Shown piece after piece: positions 53,601 through 61,954 of a DNA stretch of 64,000 nt; the first letter of the stretch is position 1, and every line of letters begins with the position of its first letter. The notes under the pieces were generated by a model that saw only the letters and a list, made by a program, of their open reading frames with translations, was not told the DNA's origin and did no database searches. The position numbers and the translations under genes were made by a program. Where the stretch lies: the NCBI RefSeq assembly GCF_034313845.1, contig NZ_JAVIWN010000003.1; one strand, given 5' to 3'. Source of the stretch: Actimicrobium sp034313845. GTDB lineage: Bacteria > Pseudomonadota > Gammaproteobacteria > Burkholderiales > Burkholderiaceae_D.

Positions 53601-54728
53601 ATGAAGCCTGTGCCGACCCCACCTTACTGGCTGCTGGCCGAGCTGACCTATCGCTGTCCGTTGCATTGTGCGTTCTGCTACAACCCGGTCAATTACGAAT
53701 CAGTGCGCAATGAACTGAGCACCGCCGAGTGGTTCACGGTGATGCAGCAGGCGCGCGCGCTGGGTGCGGTGCAGTTGGGTTTTTCGGGTGGCGAGCCGCT
53801 GCTGCGCGACGACCTCGAAGAGCTGGTTACCGAAGCGCACCGGCTCGGTTTTTATACCAACCTGATCACCTCTGGTGTCGGCCTGACCGAGTCACGTTTG
53901 TCAGCGTTGAAGCAGGCTGGCCTTGATCATATCCAGTTGTCGTTTCAGGATTCGACCAAGGAGCTCAATGATTTTTTGAGCAGCACCAAGACCTTCGACC
54001 TGAAGAAAAAAGTCGCGGCGCTGATCAAGAAGTTTGACTACCCGATGGTGCTCAATTGCGTGCTGCACCGGCACAATTTGCCGCACGTTGACAAGATCAT
54101 CGAGATGGCGCTGGCGCTGGACGCCGAATATCTGGAGCTGGCCAACACGCAGTACTACGGCTGGGCGATGAAGAACCGTGACCAGCTGATGCCGACGCGC
54201 GAACAACTGCGTGACGCTGAAGACGTCGTAGCGACCTATCGCGAAAAAATCGGCAAGCGCTGCAAGATTCTGTTCGTGATTCCGGATTACTTTGAAGACC
54301 GGCCCAAGGCTTGCATGAATGGCTGGGGTTCGGTGTTCCTTGGTGTCGCACCCGATGGCGTTGCACTGCCTTGCCACAACGCGCGGGATTTGCCGGGGCT
54401 GGATTTACCGAACGTGCGCAACATGTCCATGCACGAGATCTGGTACGACAGCAGCGCCTTCAATCAATACCGTGGCGACGACTGGATGCAGGAGCCGTGT
54501 CGCAGTTGTCCGGAGAAGGCCAAGGACTTTGGCGGTTGTCGCTGTCAGGCGCTGATGCTGGCCGGTGATGCCGCGGCGACCGATCCGGTGTGTGCCAAGT
54601 CCCCATTGCGTGAACGGGTCGATCAGATTATTTTTCAGGCGGCCAATCGCACGGCGAGCACCACGCCAGCGGTTCTTGAACAGCCGATTGTCTTTCGCAC
54701 TGACTATAATTCACGCACCTTGGCTTGA
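53601..54728 (+). CDS. pqqE: PqqA peptide cyclase PqqE (radical SAM)
   Basis: 375 residues. Radical SAM motif Cys19, Cys23, Cys26 (YRCPLHCAFCYNPV) and a C-terminal SPASM domain with auxiliary-cluster cysteines (CMNGWGSVFLGVAPDG, then CRSCPEKAKDFGGCRCQ). Forms the Glu–Tyr C–C bond in PqqA. Starts two bases after pqqD. No pqqF or pqqG protease gene follows. Confidence 0.96.
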   Translation: MKPVPTPPYWLLAELTYRCPLHCAFCYNPVNYESVRNELSTAEWFTVMQQARALGAVQLGFSGGEPLLRDDLEELVTEAHRLGFYTNLITSGVGLTESRLSALKQAGLDHIQLSFQDSTKELNDFLSSTKTFDLKKKVAALIKKFDYPMVLNCVLHRHNLPHVDKIIEMALALDAEYLELANTQYYGWAMKNRDQLMPTREQLRDAEDVVATYREKIGKRCKILFVIPDYFEDRPKACMNGWGSVFLGVAPDGVALPCHNARDLPGLDLPNVRNMSMHEIWYDSSAFNQYRGDDWMQEPCRSCPEKAKDFGGCRCQALMLAGDAAATDPVCAKSPLRERVDQIIFQAANRTASTTPAVLEQPIVFRTDYNSRTLA

Positions 54729-54746
54729 TCGGGTATAAGTACCGGC

Positions 54747-56219
54747 ATGCAAAATCCTGTCGCCGAACCCCTTAATATCCGCCTGATCATCAGCGGCCTC
54801 GTGCTCGTCATCCTGCTCGGTGCCATCGAGCAAACCGTGGTGGCCGTGGCGCTGCCGGTGATTGCCAAACAGCTCGACGGTTTTGCGCAAATGGCCTGGG
54901 TGATTTCCGCCTACCTGGTCGCCTGCACGGTGGCCACGCCGATCTGGGGCAAGCTCAGTGATATCCACGGGCGCAGTGCCAGCCTGAGTGCTGCCATCAT
55001 CATCTTCACGCTGGGTTCGCTCGGTTGTGCGCTGGCGATGTCGATGCCGCAGCTAATCGGCTATCGGGTCTTGCAGGGGCTGGGCGGCGGCGGCCTGATC
55101 TCGGTGGCGCAAGCGACCATTGCCAATGTCGTGCCGCTGCGCGAACGCGGCCGCTATCAGGGCTACATCAGCGGCGTGTATGCCTCGGCCAGCCTGGCCG
55201 GCCCCATCCTTGGCGGCTACCTGACGCACTATATGTCATGGCGCTACATCTTCTGGATCAATTTACCGCTGGGCTTGCTGGCGCTGTGGCTGGTGCGCCG
55301 TTCGCTGCGCAATTTGCCGGTCACGCATGCGCAGCACAGCGTCGATTATGTCGGTGCCATCCTGTTTGCCTCCGGCCTGACGTCGGTGCTCATTGCGATG
55401 ACGCGGCTGGGGCAGGGCGTGGCGCTGGTTGATCCGTTCAATCTGTTGCTGGCCATTGGCGGGATCACGATGCTGCTGCTGTTCGGCTGGCATTCGAGTC
55501 GCAGTAGCGCACCGCTGATCCCGCTCTCGCTGTTTCGCAACAAGACCGTGGCGATTTGTTGCGTGGTCCTATTTATCGCTTTTTTCCAGTTCATCTCGAT
55601 GTCGGTACTGCTGCCGTTGCGCTTGCAACTGGCTGGCGGCATGGCACCGGACTCGTCGGCACTACGCTTGCTGCCGCTGACGCTGGCGATTCCGCTCGGG
55701 GCCTTTCTGTCGGGACGGCTGATGAGTACGACCGGGCATTACAAGAGTTTGCAACTGGGTGGCGCGATTGCCGCCACGATCGGCGGCATCGCCATGGCAG
55801 TGTGTCCGCTGGATCAGACCTGGTTGATGGTCGTGGCGCTGGTGGTGCTGGGAGTCGGGCTTGGGTTCCAGTTCCCGACCTCGATGGTGGCGACGCAAAA
55901 CGCGGTATCGGTCGGGCATATTGGTGTGGCGACGGCGTTGACTTCGCTGTCCCGCTTGCTTGGTGGGGCGGTGGGAGTCGCCGTGCTGTCGTCGCTGCTG
56001 ACCACGCTATTGCGCCATGCGTTGCCGGACGCACCGGCAGAGTTGTTCGCGTCGCTGATGTCGGATTCATCCGGACGGGTTGCGGCGGACGGCGCGTTTC
56101 GTCAGTTGTTCCTGATTAGCGCCGCTTGCTCGGCACTGGCACCGCTGCTGATCCTGCAATTGTCGGAGAAAGAATTGCGCGGCAAGCCGATCTCGGTGGC
56201 CGAGGCGTCGAAGTCCTGA
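54747..56219 (+). CDS. MFS transporter, DHA2 (EmrB/QacA) family
   Basis: 490 residues with about 14 hydrophobic segments. VVAVALPVIAKQLDGFAQMAW and GKLSDIHGRSASL (loop 2–3 motif) mark a proton-driven drug or metabolite exporter. 18 bases after pqqE, so probably in the same transcript; a role in moving PQQ or an alcohol-oxidation product is possible but unproven. No terminator, only repeats, follows. Confidence 0.88.
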   Translation: MQNPVAEPLNIRLIISGLVLVILLGAIEQTVVAVALPVIAKQLDGFAQMAWVISAYLVACTVATPIWGKLSDIHGRSASLSAAIIIFTLGSLGCALAMSMPQLIGYRVLQGLGGGGLISVAQATIANVVPLRERGRYQGYISGVYASASLAGPILGGYLTHYMSWRYIFWINLPLGLLALWLVRRSLRNLPVTHAQHSVDYVGAILFASGLTSVLIAMTRLGQGVALVDPFNLLLAIGGITMLLLFGWHSSRSSAPLIPLSLFRNKTVAICCVVLFIAFFQFISMSVLLPLRLQLAGGMAPDSSALRLLPLTLAIPLGAFLSGRLMSTTGHYKSLQLGGAIAATIGGIAMAVCPLDQTWLMVVALVVLGVGLGFQFPTSMVATQNAVSVGHIGVATALTSLSRLLGGAVGVAVLSSLLTTLLRHALPDAPAELFASLMSDSSGRVAADGAFRQLFLISAACSALAPLLILQLSEKELRGKPISVAEASKS

Positions 56220-56230
56220 TCATCCCGTAG

Positions 56231-56257
56231 GGTGCAATAACCGAAGGGCATTGCACC
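56231..56257 (+). repeat. REP-like hairpin, copy 2 of 4
   Basis: 27 bp, arms GGTGCAAT and ATTGCACC with the core AACCGAAGGGC. Eleven bases after the MFS stop. Confidence 0.88.
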
Positions 56258-56283
56258 AACCGTCGCGCATCACCTCAGCGTAA

Positions 56284-56310
56284 GGTGCAATAACCGCAGG
56301 GCATTGCACC
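56284..56310 (+). repeat. REP-like hairpin, copy 3 of 4
   Basis: Same as copy 2 with one base changed (CCGC for CCGA). Lies 26 bases after it in the same direction. Confidence 0.88.
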
Positions 56311-56385
56311 GAATACTCTGGCTGCGGGAACTGATTCTGTATGCGCTTCGTCATGACCTAGCCGGGGGCGGCCCGGCAGCCGGTC

Positions 56386-56413
56386 ACTTCTTTTTGCTTC
56401 GCCAAAAAGAAGT
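56386..56413. repeat. Inverted repeat in a dispersed intergenic element
   Basis: ACTTCTTTTTG and CAAAAAGAAGT form a perfect 11-bp stem around CTTCGC. The following 150 bases, with GCCGGAGCC and its later complement GGCTTTTGGC, resemble a dispersed intergenic element known from several Beta- and Gammaproteobacteria. Recognition is from memory, not a search. Confidence 0.75.
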
Positions 56414-56586
56414 AACCAAGAAAAAGGCGACCGCGAAGCTGCTGCCCTTCGGGTTCCCAAAAGCCGGAGCCAGTCAGGGGGAAGGCCGCAAACTCGCTTC
56501 GCTCAGACATGCGTCCTTCTTATCCCCTGCCTGCCTCCGGCTTTTGGCAGCTGCTTCAATGCGGGACAGGTCAAAGTCAACTGCCA

Positions 56587-56700
56587 CTTCAACTTCAACA
56601 TCAACATCAACATCAACATCAACATCAACATCAACATCAACATCAACATCAACATCAACATCAACATCAACATCAACATCAACATCAACATCAACATCAA
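56587..56700. repeat. Hexanucleotide tandem array (CATCAA)17
   Basis: Two CTTCAA units then 17 perfect CATCAA units without interruption, 114 bp in all. All six frames are open, which creates false open frames rich in Ser-Thr, Gln-His, Val-Asp or Leu-Met. Confidence 0.97.
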
Positions 56701-56726
56701 CCCCCACGACTCCCGCTCAATCGTAG

Positions 56727-56753
56727 GGTGCAATAACCGCAGGGCATTGCACC
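56727..56753 (+). repeat. REP-like hairpin, copy 4 of 4
   Basis: Identical to copy 3, including the preceding TAG shared with copy 2. Lies 12 bases from the end of the FrnE-like gene. Confidence 0.88.
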
Positions 56754-56764
56754 GCATCTGCGAA

Positions 56765-57412
56765 TCAGTCCTCGGCGATGATCTGACGCAAGGCCTGCTC
56801 GAAGACGTCGACTGGCTGGCCACCGGCAATCAGGTGGCGCTCGTTGATGATCACGGCAGGTACCGAGTTGATGCCTTGCCGGACAAAGAACTTTTCGCGC
56901 GCTCTTACCTGATCGGCGAATTCGTCGGTGGCAAGCACTTTCGCGGCGCGGTCGCGGTCGAGGCCGGCTTTACCGGCGACGTCGACGAGCACTTCATGCG
57001 AACTCGGATCGCGGCCTTCGGTGAAATACGCGTCGAACAAGGCATGCTTGAGCGCGACCTGGCGGCCTTCTTCTTCCGACCAGTGCAACAGGCGATGCGC
57101 ATCGAAGGTGTTGTAGATGCGGCTCTTCGGCGCCATGCCGAAGGTGAAGCCGAGTTCTTCGCCGCGTGCACGGATCATCTCGCGGTTGGCGGCACTTTGG
57201 GCGGGTGTGGACCCGTATTTCTCGGCGATGTGCTCGGTGATGTCCTGCCCCTCGCGCGGCATGTTCGGGTTCAGTTCAAACGGCTGGAATTGCATCGTCA
57301 CTTCGACGTCGTCGCCGACGCGGGCGATGGCTTGTTCGAGCGCGATCAGGCCGATGACGCACCAGGGGCACGATACATCGGAGACAAAATCAATTTGCAA
57401 ATGCTTGGCCAT
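56765..57412 (-). CDS. DsbA-family (FrnE-like) oxidoreductase
   Basis: 215 residues, no signal peptide, so cytoplasmic. Thioredoxin-fold with an inserted helical domain; active site CPWC (Cys15, Cys18) in VSCPWCVIG and the cis-Pro region GINSVPAVIIN. FrnE-like proteins act in redox or polyketide-related isomerisation; the substrate is unknown. 16 bases after moeA, so likely co-transcribed. Confidence 0.9.
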   Translation of the reverse strand: MAKHLQIDFVSDVSCPWCVIGLIALEQAIARVGDDVEVTMQFQPFELNPNMPREGQDITEHIAEKYGSTPAQSAANREMIRARGEELGFTFGMAPKSRIYNTFDAHRLLHWSEEEGRQVALKHALFDAYFTEGRDPSSHEVLVDVAGKAGLDRDRAAKVLATDEFADQVRAREKFFVRQGINSVPAVIINERHLIAGGQPVDVFEQALRQIIAED

Positions 57413-57428
57413 GGAGTTTCCTTGGTAG

Positions 57429-58733
57429 TTAAGTCAGTCCATCAAACAGCATGACGTCGACCAGATCGCCGGCGGCGACCGATCCTTGGGCGTCGTGCAG
57501 GACCACCATGCAATTGGCTTCGACCATCGAGCGCAGAATGCCGGAGCCCTGTGCGCCGGTGATGCGAACTTGCTGGCAGCCGTCGCTGTCGGTGGAGAGG
57601 ATGCCGCGCTGATATTCAGTGCGGCCGGGTTTCTTGCGGATGGCGTCGGCGGAGCGCGCCCGCATCAGGGGCGGTGCGCTGGCATCGGCTCCCATCATCT
57701 GCAGCAGCGCCTGTCGGGCGAGAAAATAAAACGTCACCATCACCGCGACCGGATTGCCGGGCAGGCCGAACAGGAAGGCGCTCTGGCCGTTCGAGCTGAT
57801 CTGCCCGAAAGCCATGGGCCGACCGGGACGCATGCCGATTTTCCAGAACGCCACTTCGCCCAGCCGGGCCATGATGTCACGGGTGTAATCGGCCGCGCCG
57901 ACCGAGACACCGCCCGAGGTGATGATGGCATCGGCGTTTTCACACGCATGGCGCAGCGCCGTTTCGAGCGAGTCCGGGTCGTCCTTGACGACGCCCATGT
58001 CGATCAGATCGCAACCCAGTCGCATCAGCATGCCGTGCAGCGTGTAGCGGTTGCTGTCGTAGACGCAGCCTTCATCGAGCGGCTGGCCGATCGAGCGCAA
58101 TTCGTCACCGGTCGAGAAAAACGCCACGCGCAAGCGGCGCTGCACCGGGACTTCGGCAATGCCAAGTGATGCCAGCAAGCCGAGGTCAGCCGGACGCAGG
58201 ATGCGTCCTTTTTGCAAGGCGGCCTGACCGATCTTCAGGTCTTCGCCACGAAAGCGCCGGTTGTCCCCGCTGCGCACCGCACCGGTCGGCACGATGATGT
58301 GTGATTCGGTTGGCTGCGATTGAATTGCAGGCAAGGTAAATTCCTGCGGGATTACGGTATCGCACTCGGGTGGCATCACCGCCCCGGTCATGATGCGCAC
58401 GCACTGGCCGGGACCGACGCTGCCGACATGGGCGCGGCCCGCAAAGGCGGTACCGGCAACGGCCAGTGTGACATCGGCATTGCCAAGGTCGGCACTGCGC
58501 AGCGCATAGCCATCCATCGCCGAATTGTCATGCGACGGCACGTCGATCGGCGAGATGATGTCGCGCGCCAGCACGCGACCCAGTGCACTGCGCAGGGCCA
58601 GTTGTTCGATGCAGTCGATGGGCGTGATGAAGTCGCTGATGATGCGCTGAGCGGCGACGACCGGAACGGCATCGGGATCGTAGTCCGACAGGCAGCTGAC
58701 GACATCGGCAAGGGAGCGGGCAGGTGGGTTCAT
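57429..58733 (-). CDS. moeA: Molybdopterin molybdotransferase MoeA
   Basis: 434 residues. Inserts molybdate into adenylated molybdopterin. Conserved DNSAMDGYALR near residue 72, ITSGGVSVGAADYT near 268–281 and GLPGNPVAVMVTF. Five bases after mobA. Together with moaA and mobA it covers the first and last parts of molybdenum cofactor synthesis. Confidence 0.95.
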   Translation of the reverse strand: MNPPARSLADVVSCLSDYDPDAVPVVAAQRIISDFITPIDCIEQLALRSALGRVLARDIISPIDVPSHDNSAMDGYALRSADLGNADVTLAVAGTAFAGRAHVGSVGPGQCVRIMTGAVMPPECDTVIPQEFTLPAIQSQPTESHIIVPTGAVRSGDNRRFRGEDLKIGQAALQKGRILRPADLGLLASLGIAEVPVQRRLRVAFFSTGDELRSIGQPLDEGCVYDSNRYTLHGMLMRLGCDLIDMGVVKDDPDSLETALRHACENADAIITSGGVSVGAADYTRDIMARLGEVAFWKIGMRPGRPMAFGQISSNGQSAFLFGLPGNPVAVMVTFYFLARQALLQMMGADASAPPLMRARSADAIRKKPGRTEYQRGILSTDSDGCQQVRITGAQGSGILRSMVEANCMVVLHDAQGSVAAGDLVDVMLFDGLT

Positions 58734-58738
58734 GGCAA

Positions 58739-59323
58739 TCAGCTAGCCTCGAATCGGCGCAGGTCTTCAAGCGTGTTGATATTGCGGAACGCCGCTTCAT
58801 CCTCGAAATGCACTTCGGTCACCGGCAGTGAGGCGTACCATGCGTCGACCTTGCGGCCACCCTGTTGCAGGAACAAGGTCAGATGCGGCAACAGTGCAGC
58901 TTTCATCAGGCAGAACACCGGATGCGACTGGCGCTGGTCGCCGCTGCCAGTGACGGCGACGGCGAGGTCGGCATCGTTCTCGATCAAGGCGGTTTTCAGG
59001 CGCTCGACCAGATCGGACGGCAGGAATGGCGAGTCGCACGGGGCGGTGACCAGGTAGGTGGTCTCGCAGTGCATCAGGCCAGTCTGGATACCGGCCAGCG
59101 GTCCGGCGAAGCCTTGCATTTCATCCGGCCAGACGGCGGTGCAGATCGCTTCATAGGCGGCCAGGTTCTGGTTGGCATTGATCATGAGGTCGTCGACCTG
59201 CGGGCCCAGACGCATCAGTGCGTGCATGGCCATCGGTGCGCCACGAAAATTTTGCAAGCCCTTGTCGACAGTGCCCATGCGGGTGCCGCGGCCGCCTGCG
59301 AGGATTAATCCGGTAGTGTTCAT
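58739..59323 (-). CDS. mobA: Molybdenum cofactor guanylyltransferase MobA
   Basis: 194 residues. Adds GMP to Mo-molybdopterin to make MGD. Nucleotide-binding LILAGGRGTRMG at residues 6–17 and DKGL; later ETTYLVTAPCDSPFLP. The start at 59323 gives MNTTGLILAGG and is preferred to an ATG 33 bases upstream that would overlap moaA. Confidence 0.94.
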   Translation of the reverse strand: MNTTGLILAGGRGTRMGTVDKGLQNFRGAPMAMHALMRLGPQVDDLMINANQNLAAYEAICTAVWPDEMQGFAGPLAGIQTGLMHCETTYLVTAPCDSPFLPSDLVERLKTALIENDADLAVAVTGSGDQRQSHPVFCLMKAALLPHLTLFLQQGGRKVDAWYASLPVTEVHFEDEAAFRNINTLEDLRRFEAS

Positions 59324-59330
59324 ATTTTTA

Positions 59331-60446
59331 TCAGCCTCCGATGTAGGACATTTCAACTTTGTTGGCGCTGCGCGGCAGACCGACCGTGTCGGCGCTGCGC
59401 AGTTCGGAATAGCGGTCGGTGCGTTTGTGCCAGACCTGGCCGATGGCGGCGGAGATTTCGGCGTCGCTGTGTCCGGCGCGCATCAGTGCACGCAGATCGT
59501 GGCCGCCGGTGGCGAACAGGCAGGTGAACAGCTTGCCTTCGGTCGACAAGCGGGCGCGGCTGCAATCCTGGCAAAAGGCCTGGGTCACGCTGGAGATGAC
59601 ACCGATCTCGCCGCTGCCGTCGGCATAGCGCCAGCGGCCAGCGGTTTCGCCGACGTAATTCGGGTCGATCTGCTGCAATGAAAATTCGCTGCTGATGCGC
59701 GCGATGATGTCGGCGGACGGCATGACTTCATCCATCTTCCAGCCATTGGTCGCACCCACATCCATGTATTCGATGAAGCGCAGGATCGCCGGCGAGCCTT
59801 TGAACTGACGCGCCATCGGCAGGATTTCCTGGTCATTCATGCCGCGCTTGACGACCATGTTGATCTTGATCGGACCGAGTCCGACGGCATGCGCAACATC
59901 GATGCCGTGCAGCACGTCGGCGACCGGGAAGTCGACATCGTTCATCATCCGGAAAGTGGTTTCGTCGATCGCATCGAGCGAAACGGTGACGCGCTTGAGA
60001 CCGGCATCTTTCAACGACTGGGCTTTTTTGGCCAGCAGCGAACCGTTGGTGGTCAGCGTGATATCGAGGTCGCGGCCGCTGTGGGTTTTCAGGCGGCTGA
60101 GCATCTCGATCAGTTTTTCGACGTGTTTGCGCAGTAGCGGTTCACCACCTGTCAGCCGGATTTTTTCGATGCCGTGATCGATAAAAATTCGCGCCATGCG
60201 GGTGATTTCTTCAAACGACAGCAAGTCGGTTTGCGGCAGGAACTGATAATCCTTGTCGAACAATTCCTTGGGCATGCAGTACACGCAGCGGAAGTTGCAG
60301 CGGTCGGTGACCGAGATGCGCAGGTCGTGCAGGGGGCGCATCAGGCGGTCGGTGAGCAGGCCGGTCGGGGCGAGCAAGGTGGCGGGGATGGCCGGCGTCC
60401 GGTTTTTCTGGCGCAGGTCCATGATCGGAATGACTTTATCTGTCAT
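59331..60446 (-). CDS. moaA: GTP 3',8-cyclase MoaA
   Basis: 371 residues. Radical SAM enzyme for the first step of molybdopterin synthesis. N-terminal cluster Cys50, Cys54, Cys57 (DRCNFRCVYCMP), C-terminal cluster AFCQDCSRARLSTEG plus LFTCLF, and the required Gly-Gly at the C-terminus (YIGG). ATG at 60446 has only a weak ribosome site; 60422 is an alternative. 28 bases after chrA. Confidence 0.95.
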   Translation of the reverse strand: MTDKVIPIMDLRQKNRTPAIPATLLAPTGLLTDRLMRPLHDLRISVTDRCNFRCVYCMPKELFDKDYQFLPQTDLLSFEEITRMARIFIDHGIEKIRLTGGEPLLRKHVEKLIEMLSRLKTHSGRDLDITLTTNGSLLAKKAQSLKDAGLKRVTVSLDAIDETTFRMMNDVDFPVADVLHGIDVAHAVGLGPIKINMVVKRGMNDQEILPMARQFKGSPAILRFIEYMDVGATNGWKMDEVMPSADIIARISSEFSLQQIDPNYVGETAGRWRYADGSGEIGVISSVTQAFCQDCSRARLSTEGKLFTCLFATGGHDLRALMRAGHSDAEISAAIGQVWHKRTDRYSELRSADTVGLPRSANKVEMSYIGG

Positions 60447-60474
60447 GGGATGTGGTTTTCCAGGTGCATTTTCA

Positions 60475-61824
60475 TCAGGCGTAGAACGATACCATGAGGC
60501 CTGCAAACGCACAGGCGATGAGTAGTTTGATCGGGCCGACCTTGTACCGCAATAGCGCGATGCAGGCGGCCAGCATGATGGCTATCGCGATCCAGTCCCA
60601 GCGTGCAAGTCCTTCTTGCAAGCGAAAAACATGGTCGGCAAAAAACACGGCCAGGCTGATGATGACACCGACCACTGCCGCTGAAATCGCGGTCAGTGGT
60701 GCCGTGAGCCGGATGTTGTCGCGGGTCGATTCGACCAGTGGTCCACCAGCCAGGATAAAAATGAACGACGGCAAAAAGGTGAACCAGGTAGCGACAAAGG
60801 CTCCGATGACGCCAGCTACCAGCAAGTGCTGTGCGCCAAATAGTTCTTTGGTCCAGCCGCCGACAAAGCCGACAAACGCGACGATCATGATCAACGGCCC
60901 GGGTGTGGTTTCGCCGAGCGCCAGTCCATCGATCATCTGTACCGCAGTGAGCCACTGATAGTGTTCGACCGCGCCCTGGTAGACATACGGCAGTACGGCA
61001 TAGGCGCCGCCAAAAGTCAGCATCGCCGCTTTGGTGAAGAACCAGCCAAGCTGGGCGAGCGTGCTATCGATACCGGCAAGTAACGCAATGGCAGCCCATG
61101 TAAAAATCGCCAGGCCAATGCCAACACCGCCAGTCAGCGCCAGCCGGGCAGGCGAAAAATGCGCGTGCGACGGCGTCGGCGTGGCATCGTCGATCAGTGC
61201 CGGTCCGTAGGTCGTTGCCGCTGCGGCATGGCTGCCACCGACACGAAACAGTTCCGGTCGCACGCGTCCGCCGATCCAGCCCAGTAGCCCTGCTACGAGC
61301 ACGATCAACGGAAACGGCAAGTGCAACAAGGTGATCGCCGCGAAGGCCAGCACGGCGATGCCGCGCAGCCAGTTGTTTTTTAACGTCCGTGAGCCGATCC
61401 GGAATGCGGCAGCCAGGACGATCGCGACCACTGCCGGCTTGATGCCGTAAAGAATGCCGGCCACCACTGGCTGATTGCCGTAAATCAGATAGATCCAGCC
61501 GAGTGCGATCAGGATGAACAAGGAGGGCAGCACGAACAGTGCGCCAGCCATGATGCCGCCACGGGTGCGATGCATCAGCCAGCCAATGTAGACCGCGAGT
61601 TGGGTGGCTTCCGGACCGGGCAACAGCATGCAGAAATTGAGCGCATGCAAAAAACGCCGCTCGGAAATCCAGCGACGTTTCTCAACCAGATCGGCATGCA
61701 TCAGTGCGATCTGACCGGCAGGTCCGCCGAAGCTGATGAAACCAAGTTTGAGCCAGTACCAGAACGCCTCGCGCAGGGAGACGTCGGCAGGCGGGGCAGT
61801 GGTGGCCGGATCGGGTGTGGTCAT
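60475..61824 (-). CDS. chrA: Chromate transporter ChrA (two-domain CHR family)
   Basis: 449 residues. Two related CHR domains: FGFISFGG-type motif near residue 28 (KLGFISFGGPAGQIALMHAD) and AAMLTFGGAYAVLPYVYQ near 270. About ten membrane segments. Exports chromate or related oxyanions. Its place between rne and moaA, on their strand, is unusual for Burkholderiales and suggests insertion; co-transcription with moaA is possible. Confidence 0.92.
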   Translation of the reverse strand: MTTPDPATTAPPADVSLREAFWYWLKLGFISFGGPAGQIALMHADLVEKRRWISERRFLHALNFCMLLPGPEATQLAVYIGWLMHRTRGGIMAGALFVLPSLFILIALGWIYLIYGNQPVVAGILYGIKPAVVAIVLAAAFRIGSRTLKNNWLRGIAVLAFAAITLLHLPFPLIVLVAGLLGWIGGRVRPELFRVGGSHAAAATTYGPALIDDATPTPSHAHFSPARLALTGGVGIGLAIFTWAAIALLAGIDSTLAQLGWFFTKAAMLTFGGAYAVLPYVYQGAVEHYQWLTAVQMIDGLALGETTPGPLIMIVAFVGFVGGWTKELFGAQHLLVAGVIGAFVATWFTFLPSFIFILAGGPLVESTRDNIRLTAPLTAISAAVVGVIISLAVFFADHVFRLQEGLARWDWIAIAIMLAACIALLRYKVGPIKLLIACAFAGLMVSFYA

Positions 61825-61874
61825 CGTTTGGCTCAGTCAACAACAGTGGCAATGGACGGTCATAGCGTCCTGAT

Positions 61875-61898
61875 GAAAAAAGGGAGCGTGAGCTCCCT
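61875..61898 (-). terminator. Terminator after rne
   Basis: On the minus strand GGGAGC and GCTCCC pair around TCAC and are followed by six T residues. Confidence 0.9.
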
Positions 61899-61954
61899 TC
61901 CGGTGTGTGGCGGCGGTTTGCCATGCATCAGTGGATGCATGGCAAGCCGGATAC

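Larger units (their letters stand above)
56220..56764. other. 545-bp non-coding repeat cluster
   Basis: Between convergent genes. It holds three REP-like hairpins, a 28-bp inverted repeat of a type often seen between genes in Burkholderiales and Xanthomonas, and the CATCAA array. The open frames that cross it are low-complexity products of the array and have no family match I can recognise. Confidence 0.85.

Noticed and set aside
56304..56829. Open frames across the CATCAA array on both strands
   Set aside because: The array has no stop in any frame, so long frames are an artefact; flanking residues come from repeat elements.
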